Positions 23,633 to 32,385 of a DNA stretch of 64,000 nt are shown here, one piece after another. Origin of the DNA: Prevotella sp. UBA2756. GTDB lineage: Bacteria > Bacteroidota > Bacteroidia > Bacteroidales > Bacteroidaceae. The notes under the pieces are model-generated. The model saw only the letters and a list, made by a program, of their open reading frames with translations, ran no database searches and was not told where the DNA came from. Within the stretch, counting starts at the first letter, position 1; every line of letters starts with the position of its first letter. The stretch covers positions 1-64,000 of the forward strand of contig DEJE01000048.1 in assembly GCA_002353205.1 (NCBI GenBank), read 5' to 3'. Both the position numbers and the translations under genes were made by a program.

Positions 23633-25036
23633 CTACCAGCTGTCGGTGCGGAACGAGCTGACGGGGAGGCCGTCGTGCATCAGGTCGCCCTCAACCCAGT
23701 CGCGGAAAGCGTAGCGCACGGCTACGGGTTTCTTCACCTGTTGGCTGCGTACGTACACCCGGTTGCGCGAAATCCAGGCCTCGGCGGGATGGAACACGCG
23801 GTCTTCTCCGGCAATTTCAAAGTTGCTGCTCTTCGGGCCGTGTTCAAAGTAGACCCACTCCTTGCTGCGGTCGAAAGCCACCACGGCCGTGTCGCCGCGG
23901 AACTCCACGCTGCTGTACGTGGCGAAATCGGGCAGTCCCTTCACGCCGTAGGTGTTGCTGAGGGCGAGGATGGCGAGCCGTTCGCCTGCTTGCCGCTTCT
24001 TTCGCGGGTGGATGCCGTACTCCAGACCGGCATCCATGAGCACTGCCATGCGGGCATTGGGAATCGTGGCCTCGGCCTTTAGTTGCTGTTCACGCAGATA
24101 TTGGCTGCCCTTCCAGTCGATGAGGGAGTAGTCGTAGGGGGCAATCTGACAATAATAGAAGGGGAACTCGCCCTGCTTCCAGTCCGCACGCCAGCCCTCA
24201 ACCATCGTTTTGAGCAGCGGAGCATAGTAGTCGAAGCGCGGCACGTTGTCTTCGCCCTGGTACCAGATGGCGCCACGCATGGTGTAGCCCACCAAGGGCC
24301 GTAGCTGACCGTAGTATAAAGCCGTGGGGCAACGTTGTTGTAGCTTCTTCATGTCGTCCTCGGTTACATGTTGGTTCACTTTGGGAAAAGCTTTCAGCCA
24401 TTCGGGTGCCATCCAGGCTTCGCAGGCAGAGCCGCCCCATGAGGAGACGATGAGGCCGACGGGTACGCCGAGCGTCTGGCGCAGAGCCCTGCCAAAGTAA
24501 TAGGCGGTGGCAGAGAAATCGCGGACGCTGGCACTGTTGGCTTCGTTCCACTGTCCTGTCACATCGCGTTCGGGTGTCAGCGACGCGTGGCGCTTGACCG
24601 TAAAGAGTCGCAGACTGGCATCATGGCAGCGGAGGAGTTCCTCCGTCGTGCCCTCTACGGGCTGCTGCTTGAAGCCCTTCATCTGCATCTCCATGTTCGA
24701 CTGTCCGCTGCATATCCATACTTCGCCGATAAGGATGTTGTTGAGCATCAGGAATTCCTCGCCGTCGCTAAAGCCGATGTAGTAGGGGCCTCCGGCTTCG
24801 GGTGTCTTCACTGTCAGTTCGAAACGCCCGTTTTTGTCGACTTCGGCCCAATGTTCCTCGTCGTTCCACGAGGTAACGACGACGACACCGTCTTTTCCGG
24901 CATCTGTCCAGCCCCAGAGATTACACTCGGTCTGCTGTTGCAGCACCATGTTGTGGTCGAAGAACTGAGGCAGCGTGACCTTGGCATGGACCGTTATTCC
25001 GATGAGCGCCACGATGGCGCAGATTAGTTTTCTCAT
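23633..25036 (-). CDS. Exported SGNH-type sialate O-acetylesterase-like esterase
   Basis: A protein of 467 residues with a signal peptide, MRKLICAIVALIGITVHA. The SGNH/GDSL catalytic Ser is in GEVWICSGQSNMEMQM. The family block GLIVSSWGGSACEAWM and a central GAIWYQGEDN (Gly and Glu or Asn of the oxyanion region) follow. A His of the usual DxH motif should lie in GLEYGIHPRKKRQAGERLA. In pectin loci such enzymes remove acetyl groups from galacturonate or side-chain sugars. Sialate as the substrate is only the family name. The start codon is two bases from the stop of the upstream GH106 gene, indicating tight coupling. Confidence 0.87.
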   Translation of the reverse strand: MRKLICAIVALIGITVHAKVTLPQFFDHNMVLQQQTECNLWGWTDAGKDGVVVVTSWNDEEHWAEVDKNGRFELTVKTPEAGGPYYIGFSDGEEFLMLNNILIGEVWICSGQSNMEMQMKGFKQQPVEGTTEELLRCHDASLRLFTVKRHASLTPERDVTGQWNEANSASVRDFSATAYYFGRALRQTLGVPVGLIVSSWGGSACEAWMAPEWLKAFPKVNQHVTEDDMKKLQQRCPTALYYGQLRPLVGYTMRGAIWYQGEDNVPRFDYYAPLLKTMVEGWRADWKQGEFPFYYCQIAPYDYSLIDWKGSQYLREQQLKAEATIPNARMAVLMDAGLEYGIHPRKKRQAGERLAILALSNTYGVKGLPDFATYSSVEFRGDTAVVAFDRSKEWVYFEHGPKSSNFEIAGEDRVFHPAEAWISRNRVYVRSQQVKKPVAVRYAFRDWVEGDLMHDGLPVSSFRTDSW

Positions 25037-25037
25037 A

Positions 25038-28000
25038 TCATTGTTCTATTTTAAGCTCTGGCTGTGCGAGGAGACCTGCCGGCAAGAGGCCGTCTCCCTT
25101 CGTTCGATACTTGGCATTGGTCCAGACGCCTTCGTAGGGCGCCTTGCCTTGGTCCGTTCCGCGCAGGGCATTGTGCCAGGTATTCACAACTTCTATCTCA
25201 ATCGAGTTCTTTCCTTTCTGCAGGGCGCGCGTAATCTCCACCTCGTAGGGAGCAGTCCAGGCAATGCCGCAGTCCTTGCCATTCACCCATACGTGGGCAA
25301 TATCCTTCACATGGGGTAGCGACAGCCAGATTCGGCCTGTCGGAATCTCTTTTTTCTTCAGCTTCAAGGTCGTCTGATAGCGGGTGTGGCCACTGAAGTA
25401 GCGGATGCTGTCGGCCGGATGCCGGCTCCAGTCGAAGAGGGTGTCGGTCTGCAAACGCAGGCCGTTCTCTCGGAAAGTGAGCTGCCACGGAGCTGTCGGC
25501 AGGGGTTTACTGGTGTAACGGCTGGAGGGCTGCAAACCGATGTAGCCGACAGCCGAACTCAGGAAGACGAAAACGGAACCGTGGGGTGCCAACGTCAGCG
25601 CAACATCGGTCCGCGGCTGGTTGACAGTGGCCTTAGCAGGCAGAGAAAAAGCATTGGAGAGTGGATCGTAGATGACTACATCTTTGTAAAGTCCGCTACG
25701 GAAGGAGGCTGTGAACGATTGCTCACGGTCGGTCTGATTGGAGAGAAAATAGGTTTCGCCGAACTCACCTCTGCTGCGGTGCGCAAAGGCGACACCGGGA
25801 GGAAGGATGACGTCGGGCTCGATGCCCAGCGGTGTGAGGTCGGTTTTTGTGTAGGGTTGGTCGATGATGGCGATGCCGCGGCTGCGCAGGGTGTCGATTT
25901 GACGCTTGACTTCAGGCGAGAGGCTGACGGCAGAGGGGATGACGAGGGCGCGATAGGGGTAGTCGTCGTTCCAATGGAGCAGGGCATCGCGGTTCATCGA
26001 GTCGTAATGATAGCCATGCAGGGGATTGATCCAGTCGTTTGCGTCGGTGATACCTGCTGAATGCCACACACCCACAGGCGATTCCTCCATGGGCTGACCG
26101 ATATTGGCCAGACGTTTGTGCTCGGCAGCAACGCGCTCGGAGCCGAAAAGACCAGGTAGCATGTTGACCAAACGGTCGGGAGTGAGGGCGCGTCGGGGCA
26201 TCTCTTCGCCGGTGAACACGGCGATGTCGGCCACAGGGTCGCCTTTCTGCAACCACTGCTGACAGTGGGTGATATAGTCTACAAGGGCTTTGGCTTCGGG
26301 GAACCACGTCTGGTCGCGCTGGAAGAAGAGGCCGATGCCGTCGAGAGTCATGCCGGGACGGCGGTCCATCCACGGGTTGTGGGTGAAAACATGAAAGAAC
26401 AGGCGGTTCATGCCGAGGGCAAAATGACAGTCGAGAAGCGGTTTGATCATAGCGGGCGTCTCGTTCCAGACACCACGTACTTCGGTGAATCCCTCGGCCT
26501 GCACGATATTCTTGCCGTAGACGTGGGCACCGCTGATGGCATCGAGCATGTCGGTGGGCTTATCGTGCGTGGGACTGTTGAGCCAGAACTCGCCCATCGG
26601 TACGTCCACATATTTATAATGCTCCATTCCGTCGCTGACCATCGTGGGCGCCACACTTTCTGAGGAGAGTTGCACGCCATACTGACGGGCTTTCTGCGCC
26701 ACGGTGGCAAAGAAAACCTCGTTGATGAGTTCGTTGATGGTCTTTCTTACATCGCGTAGTACCTCATCACACTTGGCGGCCGACTCAATGGGGATGCCAA
26801 TCATGACAGGCAACCACGGAATGAGGTCGTAGCCGCGACGCTGCTGAAACTCCTCGGCAAAACGGTGGCCCCAGTTCTGCGAACCACATTCCCACGAATC
26901 TACGTGCAGATACTTCACTACATCGGCATGAGGGCGCTGCTTGAACAGTGCGAACCACGAATCGACCTGCTTGTTGACGGCCTCGCGTGAGAACTTGTCG
27001 CACTCCAAGCCCTTGGCACCGCCGGCTGTTGCATTGGTATGTCCAGTTGAAGTGTGGCCGATGCGGACGATGCGGTAGGCGTAGCTTGGAGAATCGATGA
27101 AAGAAAGCGAATGGCCTGTCACCCGGTCTCCCTCCAAAGTCAGGCGTACCACTTCACGTCGGGGCCAACAGATGCTGTCGGGCAGTTCTTCGGAAGAAGC
27201 ATCAGGAGCTATGCGCCAGACGTAGCCAGCCTTGCCTTCCCAGTTGTCGACGCACGGCTGAGTATAGAGAGTGGCGTTCTTCAGACTTAAACGCGGACGC
27301 CATTTGGCAGCGTCAAGGTCCTCGCTGCCAGGTTCCGTGCCTCCGGGTGTCCATGAAAGTCGCCAAAAGCGTGCTGTAGTAGGCTTGAAGGCAAAGGTGG
27401 TGTTGAAGTCATAGTTCTGCCAACCTTGTCGTGGGGGCACTAATCGTTTCACCATACGGAAGTTGACACCGTTGTCGCTCACCTCTATGGTGATGCGCTG
27501 TCCCTGTATGTTGGTGCCATTGGCGGCTATCTCGATGTTGGTGAACTGTCTTGGAACTCCGAAGTCGAACTGAATCCATGCCGGTTCGGAAGCTGTGAAG
27601 ATGCCTTTGGCGTTGCGAGTCATGGTTGAAGACATCATGACAGGACACTTATCCACGTCGCGTTGCAGGTCGAAGTTATAGGGGAAAGGATGGAACGAGC
27701 GTCGTGTCAACGGAATGGCAAAGGTGGCAATGTCCTCGTAATAGCCTTCGTAGCCTTGCGGACGATGCAAGGTCAGGCCGTTTTTCCGGTGAATCAAATC
27801 CTCCAGTCGGCCAACCAGAATGGTATCGCTGTAGACAATCTTCTGCATCGACTCTTCGGGTGTGATCCAGGGTCCGCCGGCCAGCGCGAAGCCGTCGCAT
27901 ACATGAATGCCCATTCCTAAGCCGAGACTGTCGGCCTGTTGCATAGATACGTCCACCATGTGCCAGAAGTTGTCGCTCAACGCGTCGGCCTGGCCCTGAA

Positions 28001-28226
28001 ACTCCGGGCGTTCGGTGGCTCCACGAATAGGCATCAGGTAGCAACCGCCCAGTCCTACGTCCTTCATGGCTTGCAAGTCGGCCTTCACACCCTCTTCCGA
28101 TACGGCGCCATACATCCAGTACCAGAAGGTCCATGGTCGGCTCAGCTCGTCGGCTTGCTTCTGCTGCGGCTGGGCTGCGCAGACGAGCGAGGCAAAGAGA
28201 AGGAAAAAGACTGTCAGTTTCTTCAT
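25038..28226 (-). CDS. Exported alpha-L-rhamnosidase-like enzyme, GH106
   Basis: A protein of 1062 residues, signal peptide MKKLTVFFLLFASLVCAAQ. The start of the mature protein, RPWTFWYWMYGAVSEEGVKADLQAMKDVGLGGCYLMPI, is a GH106 hallmark, followed by MGIHVCDGFALAGGPWITPEESMQ. The TIM-barrel continues to WECGSQNWGHRFAEEFQQRRGYDLIPWLP and VQAEGFTEVRG, where the catalytic Glu residues of the family are expected. The C-terminal beta-sandwich has IWLSLPHVKDIAHVWVNGKDCGIAWTAPYEVEIT. Family members cleave alpha-1,2-linked rhamnose in rhamnogalacturonans. Linkage specificity here is inferred. Confidence 0.9.
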   Translation of the reverse strand: MKKLTVFFLLFASLVCAAQPQQKQADELSRPWTFWYWMYGAVSEEGVKADLQAMKDVGLGGCYLMPIRGATERPEFQGQADALSDNFWHMVDVSMQQADSLGLGMGIHVCDGFALAGGPWITPEESMQKIVYSDTILVGRLEDLIHRKNGLTLHRPQGYEGYYEDIATFAIPLTRRSFHPFPYNFDLQRDVDKCPVMMSSTMTRNAKGIFTASEPAWIQFDFGVPRQFTNIEIAANGTNIQGQRITIEVSDNGVNFRMVKRLVPPRQGWQNYDFNTTFAFKPTTARFWRLSWTPGGTEPGSEDLDAAKWRPRLSLKNATLYTQPCVDNWEGKAGYVWRIAPDASSEELPDSICWPRREVVRLTLEGDRVTGHSLSFIDSPSYAYRIVRIGHTSTGHTNATAGGAKGLECDKFSREAVNKQVDSWFALFKQRPHADVVKYLHVDSWECGSQNWGHRFAEEFQQRRGYDLIPWLPVMIGIPIESAAKCDEVLRDVRKTINELINEVFFATVAQKARQYGVQLSSESVAPTMVSDGMEHYKYVDVPMGEFWLNSPTHDKPTDMLDAISGAHVYGKNIVQAEGFTEVRGVWNETPAMIKPLLDCHFALGMNRLFFHVFTHNPWMDRRPGMTLDGIGLFFQRDQTWFPEAKALVDYITHCQQWLQKGDPVADIAVFTGEEMPRRALTPDRLVNMLPGLFGSERVAAEHKRLANIGQPMEESPVGVWHSAGITDANDWINPLHGYHYDSMNRDALLHWNDDYPYRALVIPSAVSLSPEVKRQIDTLRSRGIAIIDQPYTKTDLTPLGIEPDVILPPGVAFAHRSRGEFGETYFLSNQTDREQSFTASFRSGLYKDVVIYDPLSNAFSLPAKATVNQPRTDVALTLAPHGSVFVFLSSAVGYIGLQPSSRYTSKPLPTAPWQLTFRENGLRLQTDTLFDWSRHPADSIRYFSGHTRYQTTLKLKKKEIPTGRIWLSLPHVKDIAHVWVNGKDCGIAWTAPYEVEITRALQKGKNSIEIEVVNTWHNALRGTDQGKAPYEGVWTNAKYRTKGDGLLPAGLLAQPELKIEQ

Positions 28227-28244
28227 GTTCGGGGCGGAAAAGGG

Positions 28245-31100
28245 TTATTCAAACACGAACGTTGCGCCGATCATGTGATAGCCTTTCGCCCAGTGAGGCT
28301 GAGCAGAAGGGCCGTTCAGGTCGGTGGTGTTCACCTTGTTGCGCACGGCAGGTATCGCTTTCAGAATGCTGATGCCCGTCTGTGGCAGGTCGAAAAGGAT
28401 GTGGTCGCGACCGTCGCGCGGTTGATAGATGCCCACATAGTCGGGCGTGTCGAGGTCGGTGATGCCGATGCGGCCCTCGGTGGTCTGCAGCTGCATCCAC
28501 GAAACATCGCCGAAGTAGCCCTTGAACTCAGGATATTCCCATGACTCGGCGGGAACGGGGTCGTTGTAGTCGGTCGTCCAATAGCCGTACTGCGGGCCTT
28601 CCAGTCGGTTCTGCCACACACGATAGGGACCGCGACCCACCCATCGCTTGGAGCGCACCAGTTGCTCGGGATAGTCGAAACTGATGCCTAAGAGATCGAT
28701 AACGCCGTTGAACGCGTAGCCTACCGAAACGTGAACGCGGCCATCCGGCCAGAAATCCCACGCCACTTGGTCGATACTGCCGTGGCGATAGTGGGCGATG
28801 AGCTCGCCATTATGCCATTCGAAGTGGGAGAACTGACCTTGATCGGCATATTCAGTGTACTGTGTCTTCTTGTCGAAAGCCTGTTTGTCATCGTGGTTGT
28901 AGAAGCCGTCTTGCGATCGGTCGGCACGCTTGGCGGCCACCAGTCGCGGACCTTGCAGCGAAATCTTTCCTCGGGCAGTCTGCACATGGGTGAGACGGCC
29001 GTCCTGTTTCGAGAAAACGTAAGTTTTACCCTGCGAAACGACGGTCAGATGTGATTCGTCCTCAGTGTGAATCGGCTCATCGTGTATGTAAACTGAATCG
29101 ACGATGTCTATCAAAGGATTGGGGAAACTCCAGGTGAAGATGTTGCGGCCGTGTGGATCGGTGGCACTGATTTCCACTACTTCGGCAAGGCTCTCAGGCA
29201 AACCGATGGTGGCGCTCTGGCCTGGCTCCACACTGGGAACACGCAACGTGCCCTTTCCCACGACGCTCACTTCGTTTTCGTTCATAGCGGGCATGTCAAG
29301 CAGTCGGTAACTGAAGCGGCAGTCGCTGAGATTGGTGAAATCGTAGCGATTGTGCAGCTCTATCTGTTTGTTGCGGACATTGAGCTCCACGGGGCTCCAC
29401 ACCTCGCAGATGGTATAGAATGAACCTTCTTTCTCCATGTGGGGTCCCACAATGCCGTCGGCACCGAAGTTGCCCATACAGTCGACGATGTTGTTCTGGT
29501 CAGTCCGCACGACGCCCTGGTCCATCAGGTCCCACAGGAAACCGCCGGCGCAACGCGGATTCGACATCATCAGTTGCCAGTAGTCGCGCAGTCCGGCTCC
29601 GTGTCCGCCGTCGTAAAGACCGTGCAGGAACTCGGTGGGCATGAAGATTTCCTTCTGTCGCATGTATTCTGCCGTCTCGCCCCATGAGCGGTAGTGCTTC
29701 GTCTCGAAGCCGTTGCGGTTGGCCCAGGGATAGAGAACGACGCGCTTTTGCGGGTCGAACTTCCCGAAGAAGGGCTCCAGGTCGTAGTTGAAACCGCCTT
29801 CGTTGCCGTTGCTCCAGAAGAGAATGCTCGGATGATTGACGTCTCGCGTCACCATTTCCTCCACTAACTGTGCTCCGTTGATGGTTTCGTGAGCCCAATG
29901 CCAGCCGGGTAGCTCGCACTCCACGTAGAGGCCGAGCGAGTCGCAGGCGTCAAGAAACTCTGGATCGGCGGGATAATGGCTGAGGCGAACGGCGTTCATG
30001 TTCATCGACTTGATAAGTTCCACGTCCTCAATGTTCTTCGCCTTGGAGAGTGTGCGACCGGTCTCGGGGCGGAACGAGTGTCGGTTGACGCCCTTGACGA
30101 TGACTTTCTGCCCGTTGACGAAGAGTCCGTCTTCTTCGCAGCCATAAACATGTCTGGAATTTTCGACGGTTTGCAGTCCTGTATTCTTGTAGCTGTGGCG
30201 GTATTCGATGGTGCGGAAGCCAAAACGCTGGCGCTCGATGTGCAGCGTGCGGCCCTGCGCGTCTTTCAGCGTAAACACGGCGGTGTAGAGATTCGGTGTC
30301 TCGGCGTTCCACAGACGAGGGCTTTTCACAGCGAAGTCTACGCGTAACTGGTCGCCACCGCGATGGTCTGTGGTGGCGTTGGCTGCCTTTTTCCCGTGTG
30401 CGTCGATGATATCGACGCTGACAGAACCCTTGGGAAGGGCGCGGTTGAGGAAGACATCGGCCATGAAACGACCGTCGGCGCGCGCATCGATGGCCACGCG
30501 CTGGATGTTCTGCACGGGTTTGCTGACGATGAACACCGGTCGCCAGATACCTCCGAAGTTCCAGTAGTCGGCACGACGCTCGGCCAGGTTCACTTGCGGG
30601 CTGTCACTCTCTTTCTTCACCGTCACTTCCAGCCGGTTTGTCTTCTTTCCGAAGAAGACGCGGTCGCTGACATCGAACTGGAACCGCGTAAAACCACCTT
30701 GATGGAGACCGCGGCCAGCCTTGCGGCCGTTGATAGTGACGTTCGCATCGGTCATTACGGCCTCGAAGGTGAGCAGGATCTGCCGTCCGGCCCACTCTTG
30801 TGGCAGCTGGAACTCATATCGGTAAAGACCTTGCTCGTCGGCAATGCCCTCGGGAGTGGCCTTGCCGTAGAAGCGCATGCCGTACTGGTAGGTGCCGAAG
30901 CCCTGCAGTTCCCAGCACGAAGGCACGCCAATCTTCGTCCATTGTCCGCCATTGCGTCCGTCGGTGCACTTGAAGTCCCATTCAACCATGTCGTCGCAGC
31001 CCCGTCCGCTGAGGTATTGGCGGTGGGTCTCGCAGTCGTTTTGTGCTGTCAGAGCCATGGTGAAGGCAGCTGCCAGCAGTGTCGTGAAGATACGTCTCAT
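28245..31100 (-). CDS. Exported GH2 beta-galactosidase-family enzyme
   Basis: A retaining GH2 glycosidase of 951 residues, first gene of the leftward run. The signal peptide MRRIFTTLLAAAFTMALTA is followed by a sandwich domain (IGVPSCWELQGFGTYQYG), the immunoglobulin-like domain, and the TIM-barrel. The acid/base is Glu434 in SNGNEGG. The likely nucleophile is Glu490 in PTEFLHGLYDGG, where most relatives have SEY. A C-terminal Bgal_small_N-like domain (WVGRGPYRVWQNRLEGPQYG) follows. It could act as a beta-galactosidase or beta-glucuronidase on pectin side chains, and the unusual TEFLHG context argues against simple lactase annotation. Confidence 0.88.
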   Translation of the reverse strand: MRRIFTTLLAAAFTMALTAQNDCETHRQYLSGRGCDDMVEWDFKCTDGRNGGQWTKIGVPSCWELQGFGTYQYGMRFYGKATPEGIADEQGLYRYEFQLPQEWAGRQILLTFEAVMTDANVTINGRKAGRGLHQGGFTRFQFDVSDRVFFGKKTNRLEVTVKKESDSPQVNLAERRADYWNFGGIWRPVFIVSKPVQNIQRVAIDARADGRFMADVFLNRALPKGSVSVDIIDAHGKKAANATTDHRGGDQLRVDFAVKSPRLWNAETPNLYTAVFTLKDAQGRTLHIERQRFGFRTIEYRHSYKNTGLQTVENSRHVYGCEEDGLFVNGQKVIVKGVNRHSFRPETGRTLSKAKNIEDVELIKSMNMNAVRLSHYPADPEFLDACDSLGLYVECELPGWHWAHETINGAQLVEEMVTRDVNHPSILFWSNGNEGGFNYDLEPFFGKFDPQKRVVLYPWANRNGFETKHYRSWGETAEYMRQKEIFMPTEFLHGLYDGGHGAGLRDYWQLMMSNPRCAGGFLWDLMDQGVVRTDQNNIVDCMGNFGADGIVGPHMEKEGSFYTICEVWSPVELNVRNKQIELHNRYDFTNLSDCRFSYRLLDMPAMNENEVSVVGKGTLRVPSVEPGQSATIGLPESLAEVVEISATDPHGRNIFTWSFPNPLIDIVDSVYIHDEPIHTEDESHLTVVSQGKTYVFSKQDGRLTHVQTARGKISLQGPRLVAAKRADRSQDGFYNHDDKQAFDKKTQYTEYADQGQFSHFEWHNGELIAHYRHGSIDQVAWDFWPDGRVHVSVGYAFNGVIDLLGISFDYPEQLVRSKRWVGRGPYRVWQNRLEGPQYGYWTTDYNDPVPAESWEYPEFKGYFGDVSWMQLQTTEGRIGITDLDTPDYVGIYQPRDGRDHILFDLPQTGISILKAIPAVRNKVNTTDLNGPSAQPHWAKGYHMIGATFVFE

Positions 31101-31105
31101 ACGTT

Positions 31106-31122
31106 CCTTATTTATAATAAGG
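31106..31122. other. Small hairpin just upstream of the GH2 start codon
   Basis: CCTTATT-TAT-AATAAGG, a perfect 7-bp stem, ends 5 bp upstream of the GH2 ATG on its transcript. It could mask initiation or be part of an upstream promoter. There is no T run. Confidence 0.35.
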
Positions 31123-31172
31123 ACTCAGAAGGCGTGGCTTTGTAACTAAGCAGGATGGTGATTTGAGCATCT

Positions 31173-31895
31173 TCAGAGGTAGAGGATGCTCTCGTTGCCC
31201 ATGTTGAAGAGCAGATCGAGGATGCTCAGGTTGGGCAGGAAGCCGTGTTTCTGCTGGTAAACCTGATAATAGGAGCGCGGTTCAAACGTTGGATCGGGCA
31301 GTGGATGCTTGGGACGGATGGCCTCGCGGTAGTCCGTAAAATGCGTCTCTTCCTCTGAATGCGCAACGGATGCAAGGTAAAGTGGACTGGATGACGGAGC
31401 TTCGGCGGTGGTAGAGGGGTTGACATCGGCAGAAGACGGAGCCTCAGCGGTGGTGATAAAAGTGTCGGTGAGCTCGATGTTGGGGTTGATATCGAGCAGT
31501 TCGCTCATCTTCAGGGTGATGTCAAGGTTGAAATCGAAGAGGAAATCCCAGTGTTTTTCATAGAAGGGATGAAGGTCGTCGGCGTAGTAGTCGAAGAACG
31601 GGCTGTCTCCGTACGCACTGCGCAGGGCGTTCCAATGTTCCGAGCGCCATTTCCCGTGATTGCTGATGCGTATGTCTTTCATCCGAGTTGCCGAAGCCTG
31701 CACCGATCCGTTGTCGCGCTCAATGGGGATGGTGAGAGCCTGCGTGCCTTGTGTGGTTGCTATGACGCAGCGGTTGCGGTATGTTTGCTTGATGAAGTTG
31801 TCGTGCTGCTCGATGAGCACGCGGTCGTAGCGGTTCAGTTTCTGATACCACTGCACCGGTCCGAAGTATGTGGAAGAAAGCAAGGCTGTTGTCAT
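31173..31895 (-). CDS. WbqC-family protein
   Basis: A 240-residue cytoplasmic protein. WbqC-like proteins are found in surface-polysaccharide clusters and widely in Bacteroidota, with a transferase-like role suggested but not shown. The N terminus LLSSTYFGPVQWYQKLNRYDRVLIEQHDNFIKQTYRNRCVI and the motif WRSEHWNALRSAYGDSPFF are characteristic. Residues about 147-171 hold an internal duplication, TTAEAPSS then six residues then TTAEAPSS, a low-complexity insertion not expected in the family. Its start overlaps the S26 gene's stop by four bases. Last gene of the dapB-lepB-S26-wbqC cluster. Confidence 0.85.
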   Translation of the reverse strand: MTTALLSSTYFGPVQWYQKLNRYDRVLIEQHDNFIKQTYRNRCVIATTQGTQALTIPIERDNGSVQASATRMKDIRISNHGKWRSEHWNALRSAYGDSPFFDYYADDLHPFYEKHWDFLFDFNLDITLKMSELLDINPNIELTDTFITTAEAPSSADVNPSTTAEAPSSSPLYLASVAHSEEETHFTDYREAIRPKHPLPDPTFEPRSYYQVYQQKHGFLPNLSILDLLFNMGNESILYL

Positions 31896-32335
31896 TTCCA
31901 GAACCTGAGGTTATAGGCGCATCCCACGATATCGGCTTTCCTGACGAGCAGCGACTGCTCGTGGCCGGTTTTCAGCATATAGTAGTTGTCGTGGCTGCAC
32001 GGACAGTGGCTGCACGAGCACTCCTTGGGGAGCACGAAGGCAGTGCTGTCGGTCAGGATGGTGTCGCCGGGCGTGCTCTCCACGATGCCGATGCTGGCTC
32101 TCTCCGTCCTGAACACCACGAGGTCGCCCTTGCTGAAGTTGTCGGCCATGTGGAGCTTGCTCACCAACACGCGGTCGTTCTTGCGTAGCAGGGGTTCCAT
32201 GTCCGACTCCGCCACACGGTAGATGTTGAATGCATAGCATTTCACGGCCATGACCATGCTGAGCAGGAGCACACAATGAACCATCAACAATGTGCCTTGT
32301 CGAAGAAGAATCTCTCTTTGTTTGCTCATTGTCAA
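31892..32335 (-). CDS. Short S26-family signal peptidase-like protein lacking the catalytic lysine
   Basis: A protein of 147 residues with one N-terminal membrane segment (GTLLMVHCVLLLSMVMAVKCYAFNIY) and a shortened type I signal peptidase domain. The box-B Ser is present in AESDMEPLL, and KGDLVVFR matches box C. In box D the usual KR.VGLPGD is replaced by GIVESTPGD, so the general-base Lys is missing. It contains ECSCSHCPCSH, a cysteine-rich insert between boxes. This suggests an inactive paralogue, possibly a partner or regulator of LepB, which is encoded 50 bp upstream. The start could also be the third codon (32329). Confidence 0.75.
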   Translation of the reverse strand: MTMSKQREILLRQGTLLMVHCVLLLSMVMAVKCYAFNIYRVAESDMEPLLRKNDRVLVSKLHMADNFSKGDLVVFRTERASIGIVESTPGDTILTDSTAFVLPKECSCSHCPCSHDNYYMLKTGHEQSLLVRKADIVGCAYNLRFWK

Positions 32336-32385
32336 TGGTTCATTGCAGCTGATAGACGGTTGTTTGTTTTTCTCTCTTTAGTGGT

